Virus record (IMG/VR): IMGVR_UViG_3300043788_000049
Coordinates: 1 to 64,000 of that record
Length of the DNA stretch: 64,000 bases
Direction: 5' to 3' (one strand)
Origin: a virus
This document shows, piece after piece, positions 33,480 through 41,336 of the stretch; position 1 is the first letter of the stretch; each line of letters begins with the position of its first letter. The notes under the pieces are model-generated. The model was not told where the DNA came from. It did not search any database and saw only the letters and a list, made by a program, of their open reading frames with translations. A program made the translations under genes and the position numbers.

Positions 33480-34258
33480 TTGCGTAACCAGCGAACCGAG
33501 AAGTCCACATGCGCCAGATAGGGCCTGATCCTCAGCGTTGAGAAGAACTCGTTGCAAGCGTCCCGACATCCTTTGAGGCACCAGTCATCGATAATCACGA
33601 AGCCGCCGGGCACGACCAGATCCCATAGGTGGTCGAACGCGACCTTGTAGCTGTCGTAGAGGTCGCCATCGAGCCGCAGGATTGCGATCGGGCCAACGTA
33701 ATCGACCGGAACTGTGTGCTGGAACCAGCCCTTGTGGATGTGCAGATCGTCCAGCGGATAGCCGATTTGCGCCATCAGCCCGATCACATCGCCCAATTTA
33801 GCATCGCCGAGCGCGCCAGCGGCTTCGAGCGCGCCATCGCAGCGCCCAGGCGGCAATTTCTGCGTTTCGCACGCCCAGATTATGTCGTCCTTGTCGAACC
33901 GAGGCCACGGAATGCCCTCGAAACTGTCAAAAGCGTGCAAAGCCCGGCGGCGAGAGCCAAACTTGAGATTGGCGAGCGCCATCGCGCCCAGAGCTCCGCC
34001 CCGCCAACAGCCCAATTCAACAAATGCGCCCGGTATCGCTTCCTCCTCGCAATAGCGGACCTGATCAATTAATGTCGCAATCCCGTCATACGTGACCATG
34101 GTGTGAAGCTTGATGGCCTCGATGATCGGCCACATGACCGTGTGCTCGTCGCGATAGCCGCGCGACATGAACTGCGAGTGGATCATCGCGTCCCCGATCG
34201 AGATAGCCTGCGATGAGAAACATTGGTCCGATGGGCCAACCCCTGGGTAAATCATCAT
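33476..34258 (-). CDS. TylF/macrocin-type O-methyltransferase
   Basis: 260 residues. PGAFVELGCWRGGALGAMAL (SAM motif I, about 80), ALHAFDSFEGIPWP, and AILRLDGDLYDSYKVAFDHL, WDLVVPGGFVIIDDW (metal and sugar site region) are hallmarks of the TylF family, which methylates sugar hydroxyls. The phage substrate is unknown; a glycan added by the phage glycosyltransferases is a possible target. It is upstream of three C-tag genes and downstream of none. Confidence 0.8.
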   Translation of the reverse strand: MMIYPGVGPSDQCFSSQAISIGDAMIHSQFMSRGYRDEHTVMWPIIEAIKLHTMVTYDGIATLIDQVRYCEEEAIPGAFVELGCWRGGALGAMALANLKFGSRRRALHAFDSFEGIPWPRFDKDDIIWACETQKLPPGRCDGALEAAGALGDAKLGDVIGLMAQIGYPLDDLHIHKGWFQHTVPVDYVGPIAILRLDGDLYDSYKVAFDHLWDLVVPGGFVIIDDWCLKGCRDACNEFFSTLRIRPYLAHVDFSVRWLRK

Positions 34259-34303
34259 GCTTGATCCGGCGAGTTCCGTTGGTTAAGAGGCAGTTTATCA
34301 CAG

Positions 34304-34507
34304 ATGGAGACGCGAGTGGAAACCCCGAGCGACAAATTGGACCGAGCGAAGCGCGATAAGCTGCTCGATATTATCCGGCGAGTGATCGCCAACCCGGAGA
34401 ACGCCAAGGAAGCCGCGGACGAGATCGCGCAAGACTGGTTTCCGATGATCAAGGTTGATGCCCGCGGCGCGATACACTTTCGTGTGGGCTCGGGCCGCAA
34501 ACGATAG
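34304..34507 (+). CDS. Small helical hypothetical protein (67 aa)
   Basis: METRVETPSDKLDRAKRDKL, IIRRVIANPENAKEAADEIA: charged helices. First of three plus-strand genes. Not recognised. Confidence 0.58.
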   Translation: METRVETPSDKLDRAKRDKLLDIIRRVIANPENAKEAADEIAQDWFPMIKVDARGAIHFRVGSGRKR

Positions 34508-34516
34508 GAGCGACCA

Positions 34517-34696
34517 ATGAAGCTGATCCTCGCGTTGTTCGTGGCCCTCGGCCTCTCGGGATGCGCCACGGGCAACTATCCGAGCCAAGACTATAGCTGG
34601 GAGCACCACGAGGACCATGGATGGGACCACCCAGACCATCATGGCGACTGGCGTCATCCGAATCACCGCCGGCTCAAACATCAGGCAAAGCCATGA
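34517..34696 (+). CDS. His-rich small lipoprotein (59 aa)
   Basis: MKLILALFVALGLSGC is a lipoprotein signal (lipobox LSGC, Cys16). The mature part is rich in His, Asp and Trp (WEHHEDHGWDHPDHHGDW), suggesting metal binding in the periplasm. Its TGA overlaps the next ATG. Confidence 0.6.
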   Translation: MKLILALFVALGLSGCATGNYPSQDYSWEHHEDHGWDHPDHHGDWRHPNHRRLKHQAKP

Positions 34697-34902
34697 GCAT
34701 CATTTCCAGCGTCGATCTGGCCCGCAAGCTCGTCATCATGGCGTCCGGCGAGGAAGTCCCGATCACCAATATGTTCGATCGGCACGGCGAGGAAGTGACC
34801 GACCCGCGCCGCGCCGCGACCGTCGTTGCCGGGCCATGTGAGGCGGGATGGATTGCCACTGTCCTTAGCGAGGAGGAGCGGGAGGAGTTGGAGCCAGCGT
34901 AG
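34693..34902 (+). CDS. Small hypothetical protein (69 aa)
   Basis: MSIISSVDLARKLVIMASGE, VPITNMFDRHGEEVTDPR and AGWIATVLSEEEREELEPA. Not recognised. Its end overlaps a minus-strand gene by 38 bases. Confidence 0.58.
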   Translation: MSIISSVDLARKLVIMASGEEVPITNMFDRHGEEVTDPRRAATVVAGPCEAGWIATVLSEEEREELEPA

Positions 34903-35173
34903 CGCGCAATTCCTCGATCACGTCAATGATGTTGGGGCCGGGCTCCTCCCACGCCTCAATGATCGGCCATTCCTCCAACTCGGGTTGGCGCAGATCGCGC
35001 GGCAGCCACCTGCCGTTGCTCATCAGAGCCCACACTCCTTGGATATTTCGTAGCATGAGCCCGTGGGCGTGCCGTGAGAGCACAAAATTAAGCGGAAGGT
35101 CTGAGCGCACTCGCTCGACCGCCCGTTCCTCAGCCTCACTCATCGGGAGGCAGTTAGGGTCATATCGGATCAT
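34865..35173 (-). CDS. C-tag family small protein 4 (102 aa)
   Basis: Contains GPNIIDVIEELRA near its end, followed by a short Pro-rich tail. MSEAEERAVERVRSDLPLNF echoes members 2 and 3. The ATG at 35173 shares ATGA with the upstream family gene. Confidence 0.6.
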   Translation of the reverse strand: MIRYDPNCLPMSEAEERAVERVRSDLPLNFVLSRHAHGLMLRNIQGVWALMSNGRWLPRDLRQPELEEWPIIEAWEEPGPNIIDVIEELRATLAPTPPAPPR

Positions 35174-35418
35174 CGCCGCGCCCGCAGTTCGTCGAGGAGA
35201 TCGAAGAGGTTGGGGGCGTCTACGGATAAGACGATCCAATGCCCGTCGAGCCCCGTTTCCTTTTCCCATGCCATTCTCGGGAAATGGCCATTTTCATCAA
35301 CTGCGACGAAGGTGGCGAACTCGTAGCGAAACGTGCATATCCACTTGCCACCGCGAGGCAAAAGATCCGCGCCCGTGAAGATGCGCCCATCGGGCGTAAA
35401 GACCGGACTGCTAGCCAT
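35170..35418 (-). CDS. C-tag family small protein 5 (82 aa)
   Basis: Ends APNLFDLLDELRARR. A beta-rich body (FTPDGRIFTGADLLPRGGKW, FRYEFATFVAVDENG). Overlaps the upstream member by eight bases. Confidence 0.62.
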   Translation of the reverse strand: MASSPVFTPDGRIFTGADLLPRGGKWICTFRYEFATFVAVDENGHFPRMAWEKETGLDGHWIVLSVDAPNLFDLLDELRARR

Positions 35419-35650
35419 CCCGCTTGGCCTCCAGCGCGCGTAGCTCCTCGATCACGTCCACAATGTCAGGGCCGGGAGGGGGCGGGTTCTTCCACGCATC
35501 ATACTGCGCGGTCCAATCGATCCGGAGCGGATAGAGCCAATGAAGCACGAAGCCGAGAAGAAGCCCGAGCCCGAGGATCACGATTGAACCCATCATCACG
35601 ATCGCCAGAAAGCCCAGGGCGATATTCACGACCATGTCGGGATCAATCAT
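35411..35650 (-). CDS. C-tag family membrane protein 6 (79 aa)
   Basis: A transmembrane helix (VVNIALGFLAIVMMGSIVIL and on, about 7-42) precedes a soluble tail ending GPDIVDVIEELRALEAKRDG. The ATG at 35650 overlaps the stop of the VWA gene (TGATG), so the tagged proteins are coupled to that module. Confidence 0.62.
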   Translation of the reverse strand: MIDPDMVVNIALGFLAIVMMGSIVILGLGLLLGFVLHWLYPLRIDWTAQYDAWKNPPPPGPDIVDVIEELRALEAKRDG

Positions 35651-36807
35651 CACGCACTCGGGTCCAGATCGAGCAACTTCCCGAACGGCGGCTTGTTCGA
35701 ATAGCCTCCATATCGCACCCAGAGCACCGGACAGCCGGGTTCCTGGCCGAAGCTATGGCAGCACAGGTCGGTCAGATAAACGACGCCAGAGGCCTTGGGA
35801 GCGTGTTCTGCGGTCCATCGGAAGGCCGGAGCGAAATCTGTCCCCCCTCCAGGCTTCGGACACACGTTGATGATGTCGCCGGCCTCGAACTCCAACGTCT
35901 CTTGGACCGCGCAATCGCAGAACCCGACAGTCAGCTTCTCGCACGCGCTCTCATCGAGGAAGCCCTGTAGCTCCGCCATGATCGCGGCCAGGGAGCGCTC
36001 GTCCATCGAGCCCGACGTGTCGACCCAAGCGACGATATGCGAGGGCGCGATCGAGCCCGACCCTGGAAGGATTATCCCGTCGCCATAGTCGCGGCGCGAC
36101 GGGCGCGTCCAATCGGTGTCAACGATGCGTGATTCGTCCGCCCAATCCCGGAATAGCTCCTTCCAGGTGATCGTGGGCTTGTCCAAATCGGCCATCATCT
36201 TGACCAGGGGCGCGGGAATCGAGCCGACGTTCTTGGCGCGCGCCACCGCCATCGCTTGTCGCACCTGCACCTGGGCGCGGCGCTCGGCCTCCTTCATTTC
36301 CGAGGAGGCATAGGGCGGCGCAGCGTCCATCACCCCGCCGCACTTGCCGGGGTCGCTGCCATCGCCCCCCTTGACCTTCTTCGCGTTCTTGACCAGCAGG
36401 TTGTAGACCTGCTCGGTCGACATGCCCTCGTATTTCTGGTCGTAAAGGTGCGGGTTCGGCAGCTTGATGCCAGCGCGCCGCAGATCGGCGTTAATGACGA
36501 AATCGCCGGCAATGTTCCAGATGTCGCCCTGGCGATCGCCGCGGCGCGTGTGGTGGAGATAGCAAACGTGCATCACTTCGTGCGCAAGGACAGCTTCAAG
36601 CTCCTCCATCTTCAGCTTCAGGACGAACGGCGCCCAATAGAACAGGCGCTTGCCATCCGTCGCCATCGTGTCGATGCCAGAGCCCTCGGGGCCCGGATGG
36701 ACCCCCATGTGCATGATCAAGACGGCGAAGAATGGCTGGCTCATCATCAGCCGCGCCCGTGCCTTCAGGATCTTCTTCTCAGCTTCGATCTGGTCTGGAG
36801 TCAGCAT
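35650..36807 (-). CDS. VWA-domain/zinc-metallopeptidase-like protein (385 aa)
   Basis: HEVMH at 76-80 lies in a metallopeptidase-like N-terminal region, with NADLRRAG nearby. A VWA-like domain in the C-terminal half has DTSGSMDE at 263-270 (metal-ion site). This pairing (DUF2201 type) usually sits next to a MoxR-like AAA+ ATPase, as here. Such pairs remodel or activate target proteins; the target is unknown. TGATG overlap with the phosphatase gene upstream. Confidence 0.85.
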   Translation of the reverse strand: MLTPDQIEAEKKILKARARLMMSQPFFAVLIMHMGVHPGPEGSGIDTMATDGKRLFYWAPFVLKLKMEELEAVLAHEVMHVCYLHHTRRGDRQGDIWNIAGDFVINADLRRAGIKLPNPHLYDQKYEGMSTEQVYNLLVKNAKKVKGGDGSDPGKCGGVMDAAPPYASSEMKEAERRAQVQVRQAMAVARAKNVGSIPAPLVKMMADLDKPTITWKELFRDWADESRIVDTDWTRPSRRDYGDGIILPGSGSIAPSHIVAWVDTSGSMDERSLAAIMAELQGFLDESACEKLTVGFCDCAVQETLEFEAGDIINVCPKPGGGTDFAPAFRWTAEHAPKASGVVYLTDLCCHSFGQEPGCPVLWVRYGGYSNKPPFGKLLDLDPSA

Positions 36808-37238
36808 CAGAAATCTCCATCGGCGATCTGAGCGCAAGGGATTCCAAGCTTGCGCCATACATCCACGACGCGCTTCCTGTCCTCGAAAATCATGATCGGC
36901 TCGAACCCCGCCTCGCGCGCCTCAGCCAGCAACTCGACCTTGACCACGCTATCGTCTCGATAGTCGCCAGCCTTGCGCATGAAAAGGCCATGGATAAGCA
37001 CTCCGTGCTTGGTCAGCCATTCCACTGTGAGTTGCCGGCACTCATCAGAGCGCCCCGAGAGGCACACGACTGGCGCAGGGAGCATCTGCGCCAGATCGAT
37101 CATGTGAGGGATAGGCGCGTCGCCGTCGCACGCAGCGAAGAAGGCCCGCCAATCCTTTGGCTTCTTCTGGATGTGATGCAGCCGATGTGACGGGTCCGAA
37201 AGCGTCCCATCGATGTCGAAAAACCATGCCCGCTTCAT
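36807..37238 (-). CDS. HAD phosphatase, PseT/polynucleotide kinase 3'-phosphatase type (143 aa)
   Basis: FDIDGTLSDPSHRLHHIQKK (catalytic DxD at 8-10), CLSGRSDECRQLTVEWL, KAGDYRDDSVVKVELL and IFEDRKRVVDVW follow the order of the T4 Pnkp phosphatase domain. The kinase half is absent. Likely removes 3'-phosphates from nucleic acid ends. It lies between the MoxR and VWA genes. Confidence 0.8.
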   Translation of the reverse strand: MKRAWFFDIDGTLSDPSHRLHHIQKKPKDWRAFFAACDGDAPIPHMIDLAQMLPAPVVCLSGRSDECRQLTVEWLTKHGVLIHGLFMRKAGDYRDDSVVKVELLAEAREAGFEPIMIFEDRKRVVDVWRKLGIPCAQIADGDF

Positions 37239-37249
37239 TTTCTGCCCCC

Positions 37250-38239
37250 CTAGATCGAGATGTCCTGGTTCCGCGTCGCCCACTCGGTGTAGGCCTTGGT
37301 GGTCTTGAGCGAGGGATCGCGCTTGACCGCATCCGTGACCAGCGTCATCTCGAAGTCCTTGGTCAACCGGCCGCCATAGATGAGGATCGCTTCGAAATTT
37401 CCCCGATCCGCCTTGCGGGCCAGAGCGCCAACCACCGCAAATTGGGTGTTTGGAGCCGATGGAACCGCAGCCTTCCTCGGATGCGCGATGATCTCGGCCA
37501 AGGGCGGTAAGGTTTTATACGTCTGAATGAACGCCTCCAGTTCCGACGCCGCGCCCTCGCCAACTAATCCCTCGATCAGCTTTTGCCGAATATCGTCATC
37601 GGCATGGATGACCTTGGCGACCTGGACCCAGGACCGCGGCGACGGGAACGCCCGAACCTCGATGTTCTGCGGGACATTGTGGAGCAAGGCCGGCCGATAG
37701 CGCAGGAAGGCGCAGATGAGCGGTTCGATCAGCGCCTTGTTGGCCCAGGACTGCCAAGCGTCCATGTCCTCCTCGACGTCGATCCAGGCAAAGCGATTCG
37801 CCAAGCCAACCGGCATCTTGTTGACGCCGGAGCGGTCGATCTGCCGATTGCCCGCGGCGACGATCATTGTCCGGGGAGGCAATTTATGCAGGCCGACAGC
37901 CCGATTCCACACCAGTTGGAAAAATGCCGTTTGCACAGAAACGCTTCCCTGAACTAATTCGTCGATGAACAGCATCGTCGGCCTGTCGCCGTAGCTCTCC
38001 AGCTCCGTCAGCCACTTCGGCTTGGCCCAATCGACGCCCGCATCCGCCCGGAAGGGCAGGCCACGAACGTCAACTGATTCGAGCGTCGTCGCGCGCTCCT
38101 CGACCAGCACAGCGCCCAGCTCATCGGCGACCTGATAGACGCCCTCCGACTTGCCGATGCCGTTCTTGCCGGAAATCATCACCGACATCCCAGCCGCGAG
38201 ATAGGCTTTCAGGCACTTCTTAGCCATCGTGACGTTCAT
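37250..38239 (-). CDS. MoxR-type AAA+ ATPase (329 aa)
   Basis: Walker A SGKNGIGKS at 23-31, Walker B LFIDE at 90-94, then VAAGNRQIDRSGVNKMP (sensor region) and LANRFAWIDVEEDMDAWQSW (arginine finger region). Typical MoxR-like length. It probably acts with the VWA protein downstream. The start follows AAAGGGG. First gene of its operon apart from a 75-residue gene upstream. Confidence 0.87.
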   Translation of the reverse strand: MNVTMAKKCLKAYLAAGMSVMISGKNGIGKSEGVYQVADELGAVLVEERATTLESVDVRGLPFRADAGVDWAKPKWLTELESYGDRPTMLFIDELVQGSVSVQTAFFQLVWNRAVGLHKLPPRTMIVAAGNRQIDRSGVNKMPVGLANRFAWIDVEEDMDAWQSWANKALIEPLICAFLRYRPALLHNVPQNIEVRAFPSPRSWVQVAKVIHADDDIRQKLIEGLVGEGAASELEAFIQTYKTLPPLAEIIAHPRKAAVPSAPNTQFAVVGALARKADRGNFEAILIYGGRLTKDFEMTLVTDAVKRDPSLKTTKAYTEWATRNQDISI

Positions 38240-38308
38240 AGGCACAACCCCTTTCGTCGAAGCCTAATCGCTTCGGACAGCCGGCGCGAGGCCGGCTCCC
38301 CGCTGCGG

Positions 38309-38536
38309 TCACAGCAGATGCGCCAGCCGATCGTTCAGCTTGCCCGGAGGCAGCGGGCGATCGCTCTCGATCGAAGACGTGCCGTGGGCATAGAAGAAGC
38401 AGCGCGGGTCGATCCTCTCCGCCTCATCGGCCGCAACCCTAACCGCAGCCCTGGCGCGTTCATGGTCGGCGAACGGCCCAAGCAGCCAAGCCGTGCGCTG
38501 GCCGTCCTTCAAGGTGACGTAATAGCCTTTTGCCAT
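38309..38536 (-). CDS. Small hypothetical protein (75 aa)
   Basis: MAKGYYVTLKDGQRTAWLLG, FADHERARAAVRVAADEAER: a small alpha/beta fold. Not recognised. A seven-base-pair stem (38279-38297) without a T run lies between it and the MoxR gene. Confidence 0.6.
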   Translation of the reverse strand: MAKGYYVTLKDGQRTAWLLGPFADHERARAAVRVAADEAERIDPRCFFYAHGTSSIESDRPLPPGKLNDRLAHLL

Positions 38537-38560
38537 TTGGATTTCCCCTTTCCTCACTTT

Positions 38561-38658
38561 CCCATAAATGAGGCCGTAGAGCCGGTCAAGCGAAATCTGG
38601 CTGTTTCCCCCAATAATATGGGCGTGGGCAGTTGACATGCGCCAGAATATCATATCTA
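38561..38658. promoter_or_regulatory. Divergent promoters for the two tag-protein operons
   Basis: Minus strand: TTGACC (38584-38589), 17-base spacer, TATGGG (38561-38566). Plus strand: TTGACA (38632-38637), 15-base spacer, TATCTA (38653-38658). The gap separates the MoxR/VWA/C-tag operon from the plus-strand N-tag operon, so both may be controlled together. Confidence 0.5.
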
Positions 38659-38700
38659 AGGAGCGTGGGGCGATCGTGTCCCAATCGAAAGGGGTTAAAA

Positions 38701-38895
38701 ATGTTAACCATTCACCGCACCGCCCAAGAATGCCAGAACCTCGCCGCTACCTTCGCCAAGGACGCCCTCGAAGCCCAGGAGCGCGGCGACGAAGGGATCG
38801 CCTGGGCCTTCATGGCCAAGTCAGCCTATTACGAGAATGAGGCCCTGGAGCAAATGAAGATCGAAGACCAGATGGCCGAAGCCCTCGCGGCGTGA
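38701..38895 (+). CDS. Small helical protein (64 aa)
   Basis: MLTIHRTAQECQNLAATFAK, a single long helix with many Ala and Glu. The start at 38701 follows GAAAGGGG. First gene of the plus-strand operon; not recognised. Confidence 0.62.
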   Translation: MLTIHRTAQECQNLAATFAKDALEAQERGDEGIAWAFMAKSAYYENEALEQMKIEDQMAEALAA

Positions 38896-38906
38896 AGGAG
38901 GACACC

Positions 38907-38996
38907 ATGAGAATCACACCGATCGAATTAGCTCTGATCCTCGCCCTGGTGGCGCTGGCTGTCACCGTCTCTATCGCAACAACCGCAGGGGTGTGA
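38907..38996 (+). CDS. Tiny membrane peptide (29 aa)
   Basis: MRITPIELALILALVALAVT then VSIATTAGV: one hydrophobic helix. A strong AAGGAGG ribosome site lies seven bases upstream, which supports translation. Confidence 0.55.
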   Translation: MRITPIELALILALVALAVTVSIATTAGV

Positions 38997-39007
38997 GAAT
39001 ATTTGGC

Positions 39008-39286
39008 ATGAACCCCCACGCCCAGGCAGTCGAGGCGATCATGGAGGCGGTGGCGGAATATGCGCCGCCGCTGGATAAGCCTGTGGGGTTTCTCCATGAA
39101 TTTCTCGACCGCGCGGCGTTATTGGACTTGGACGGAGCCGAAAACTATTTGCGGTGGTTGCTGAACTTGCCGACGGACACGCCCGGCATTCTCGTGCAAC
39201 ACGGATTCCGGTGGGAACGGGAGCCTAATAAGCGGCGCAGAGAGATCCTCGTGAACTGGCTCCGGCGCGTAAGGTTCATGAAATGA
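39008..39286 (+). CDS. N-tag family protein 1 (92 aa)
   Basis: Begins MNPHAQAVEAIMEAVAEYAP, the motif shared by six proteins here. The rest (FLDRAALLDLDGAENYLRWL, GFRWEREPNKRRREILVNWL) is helical. A GTG five codons upstream (overlapping the previous stop) is the alternative start. Confidence 0.6.
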   Translation: MNPHAQAVEAIMEAVAEYAPPLDKPVGFLHEFLDRAALLDLDGAENYLRWLLNLPTDTPGILVQHGFRWEREPNKRRREILVNWLRRVRFMK

Positions 39287-39828
39287 CCAAGCGCCACGTC
39301 CACCACATCGACGGCAACCCCAACAACCACGACCTCGCCAATCTGAGGTTGGTAAAGGCGAGCGTTGGCGTGTCGCCGAACTTGAACCCGGTGCCGCTTG
39401 GGAAGCTCTACGGCCGCTCCCCCGGCTCGCTCCCTGCCGACTTCGAAGAAGCGATGGACCGGATTAATTCATTCAACCGTCGCTTCAAAACCCGCCTCGT
39501 GAAGGTGACGCCCCCGCCGGCTAACAAGGAACATGCGGCGGAGGTCCAGAGCATTCTGGAGACGGTGTGCTCGGTGGACTTCGCGCCATCGCCCCAAGGA
39601 TTGCCAGGGATGCCCACTGAGGCTGATTTCGCCTATGCAGCCAGTATGGACAGCGCGGGCCGCGCCCTTGGGCATGTAGGCCGTCTTGCTGCCAATCTCT
39701 GCGGGTATTCAGAGCAAGTATTCGATTGGACTGTTGGCGAGGGACGCGCTTGGCTAGGGGCTACTCGCTCCTTCCGCCGCGATTGGCTCCGAGGCAAGGT
39801 CGAGCGCGCCTTGAGGGCCCGCCGATGA
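39283..39828 (+). CDS. HNH-like protein with internal N-tag motif (181 aa)
   Basis: Residues 5-25, HVHHIDGNPNNHDLANLRLV, form the last part of an HNH nuclease motif with no room for the usual first part. The shared motif HAAEVQSILETV occurs near residue 83. The C-terminal part is Arg-rich. It may be a fusion of a nuclease remnant with a tag-family protein. ATGA overlap on both sides. Confidence 0.58.
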   Translation: MTKRHVHHIDGNPNNHDLANLRLVKASVGVSPNLNPVPLGKLYGRSPGSLPADFEEAMDRINSFNRRFKTRLVKVTPPPANKEHAAEVQSILETVCSVDFAPSPQGLPGMPTEADFAYAASMDSAGRALGHVGRLAANLCGYSEQVFDWTVGEGRAWLGATRSFRRDWLRGKVERALRARR

Positions 39829-40124
39829 CCCACGCCGCCGAGGTCGAGCGCATCCTGGCCCATGCCGAGGAGTATCTGGCTCCGCCGCAGCGGGTTTTTG
39901 ATGCAGACTGGCTGACGGAGTGGTGCAAGGGCATGAGCGGTTTTTCGGCAGGGATCGCCGCCATATCCTGCGTGAGTTATTTCAAGCTAGATGAGCCAGA
40001 GGCGATGGTCGCCGACTTGCTTAACCGCCTTGGCTGGAGGGTGGCCGGAGCTACCGCGCGCGTCACAATCATTCGCAATGCCTTGAGCATCTTTGGCGTC
40101 CGGACGAAGCAGGCTCGCCCATGA
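39825..40124 (+). CDS. N-tag family protein 2 (99 aa)
   Basis: Begins MTHAAEVERILAHAEEYLAP. The rest (WLTEWCKGMSGFSAGIAAIS, MVADLLNRLGWRVAGATARV) is helical. ATGA overlaps with both neighbours. Confidence 0.6.
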   Translation: MTHAAEVERILAHAEEYLAPPQRVFDADWLTEWCKGMSGFSAGIAAISCVSYFKLDEPEAMVADLLNRLGWRVAGATARVTIIRNALSIFGVRTKQARP

Positions 40125-40420
40125 CCAACGACGCCCATAGCGCCCAGGTGGAGGCGATACTGGAGCAAATCGGGGCGTTTGCCTTCACCCCAGGAACCAA
40201 CCTGCGGGTCTGCGTAGGCCAAATCGTTCCAGGTGATGTGATCGTTTGGGACACATGCCAAAGGATCGTGAGAAAAGTCCGGCATACCGGCGGCCAATAT
40301 ATCGAAGTCTCAATGAGAGGCGTTGACGGTAAGGTGTTCGACGTCGATTGGGACGTCACTCATCACGTCGAAATCCTCACCCCGCCATTGCCGGAATGTA
40401 TCGCAAGAGGCTTGCTATGA
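40121..40420 (+). CDS. N-tag family protein 3 (99 aa)
   Basis: Begins MTNDAHSAQVEAILEQIGAF. The body (LRVCVGQIVPGDVIVWDTCQ, VRHTGGQYIEVSMRGVDGKV) is beta-rich, unlike member 2, showing that the motif joins unrelated bodies. Confidence 0.6.
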   Translation: MTNDAHSAQVEAILEQIGAFAFTPGTNLRVCVGQIVPGDVIVWDTCQRIVRKVRHTGGQYIEVSMRGVDGKVFDVDWDVTHHVEILTPPLPECIARGLL

Positions 40421-40644
40421 ACCCCGCCGATCACAAAGCCGCCGTCGAGGCGATCGAGGCAAAGGTCGCGGAGTATGAGGGGCCAGTGCCTGCCCACGAT
40501 CGCTGGACTGTCGATTTGGGTAGCACAACCATCACGCCACTCTTGAGCGGCAACTTTAACGTGCTGAGTGGGTATTACCTTGTCGCAACGCCGGAAGAGG
40601 CAGCAAAAAACCAACGAGCCTTTTGGGAGAACCTAGACCTATGA
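40417..40644 (+). CDS. N-tag family protein 4 (75 aa)
   Basis: Begins MNPADHKAAVEAIEAKVAEY. A short body with TVDLGSTTITPLLSGNFNVL. ATGA overlaps on both sides. Confidence 0.6.
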   Translation: MNPADHKAAVEAIEAKVAEYEGPVPAHDRWTVDLGSTTITPLLSGNFNVLSGYYLVATPEEAAKNQRAFWENLDL

Positions 40645-40889
40645 CCGACGCCGTGACCATCAAGTCCTTCTCCGAACTCGCCAAGGAATGGCGGACCCGC
40701 AACCGCTACTCCCGCCCCCAGCTCTCCGAGCTGACGGGATACTCCCCCTCGGCCATCCAGGACATCGAGGAGGCGATCTACCGCTCCCCGCCCCATCCGG
40801 TCAGCCCGGAGGTCATGCGGCGCTACCGGCTGATCTGCGCCGCGGTGGAGCACAAACTGACGGATTGGGAATTTACCGATCGGGGATGA
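40641..40889 (+). CDS. HTH (XRE-like) DNA-binding protein (82 aa)
   Basis: FSELAKEWRTRNRYSRPQLS then ELTGYSPSAIQDIEEAIYRS is a helix-turn-helix with the XRE layout. It may regulate the tag operons. No tag motif. ATGA overlap with the preceding gene. Confidence 0.65.
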   Translation: MTDAVTIKSFSELAKEWRTRNRYSRPQLSELTGYSPSAIQDIEEAIYRSPPHPVSPEVMRRYRLICAAVEHKLTDWEFTDRG

Positions 40890-40890
40890 A

Positions 40891-41163
40891 ATGACCCACG
40901 CCTCACAGGTCCAGGCCATCCTCGATCGCGTCGCGGAGTGGGAGACGCCGCATGCCGCGGTGATCGAAGCAGCCTTGGAGCAAGCCGCGCACATGGCTCC
41001 GGGCGAAGCCTTACGCTGGCTCAACGCTCGCTTCGGGACGCCAATCCCGCAGTTTTGGGTCCAGCACGAGGTAGGAACGTGGGGATCGATAATAAAGATT
41101 GAGGAGCGCATCGTTTGGCTGCGGCGAAATTGCCTCAGCCCGACGCTAGGCTCCGGGTCTTAA
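40891..41163 (+). CDS. N-tag family protein 5 (90 aa)
   Basis: Begins [20 protein letters not shown]. The body [33 protein letters not shown] resembles member 1 (LRWLLN...ILVQHGF), suggesting true duplication of at least these two. Converges on the next minus-strand gene with 29 bases of overlap. Confidence 0.6.
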   Translation: MTHASQVQAILDRVAEWETPHAAVIEAALEQAAHMAPGEALRWLNARFGTPIPQFWVQHEVGTWGSIIKIEERIVWLRRNCLSPTLGSGS

Positions 41164-41335
41164 CCCGCCGGGACGCCGTCGCTCGACGGGCGTCCGAGAT
41201 ATGACGGGCCGGAAGCTTGCCGCCAGGATCAGCTCTCATGAACTCCTGGCCAACCTTCTTCGGGATTCCGAGTGTGGAATGGCCCGAGGCAGCAGCGGCC
41301 ATCGCACGCCGCTGAGGTTCGCTGACGGCGGGCAA
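41135..41335 (-). CDS. Small conserved phage protein (66 aa, TTG start)
   Basis: [20 protein letters not shown] then [20 protein letters not shown] is a common phage motif (QRRAM...GIP..VG.EF...D.GGKLP) of unknown function. The TTG at 41333-41335 follows the stop of the next gene by one base. Confidence 0.65.
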   Translation of the reverse strand: MPAVSEPQRRAMAAAASGHSTLGIPKKVGQEFMRADPGGKLPARHISDARRATASRRVKTRSLASG

Positions 41336-41336
41336 G

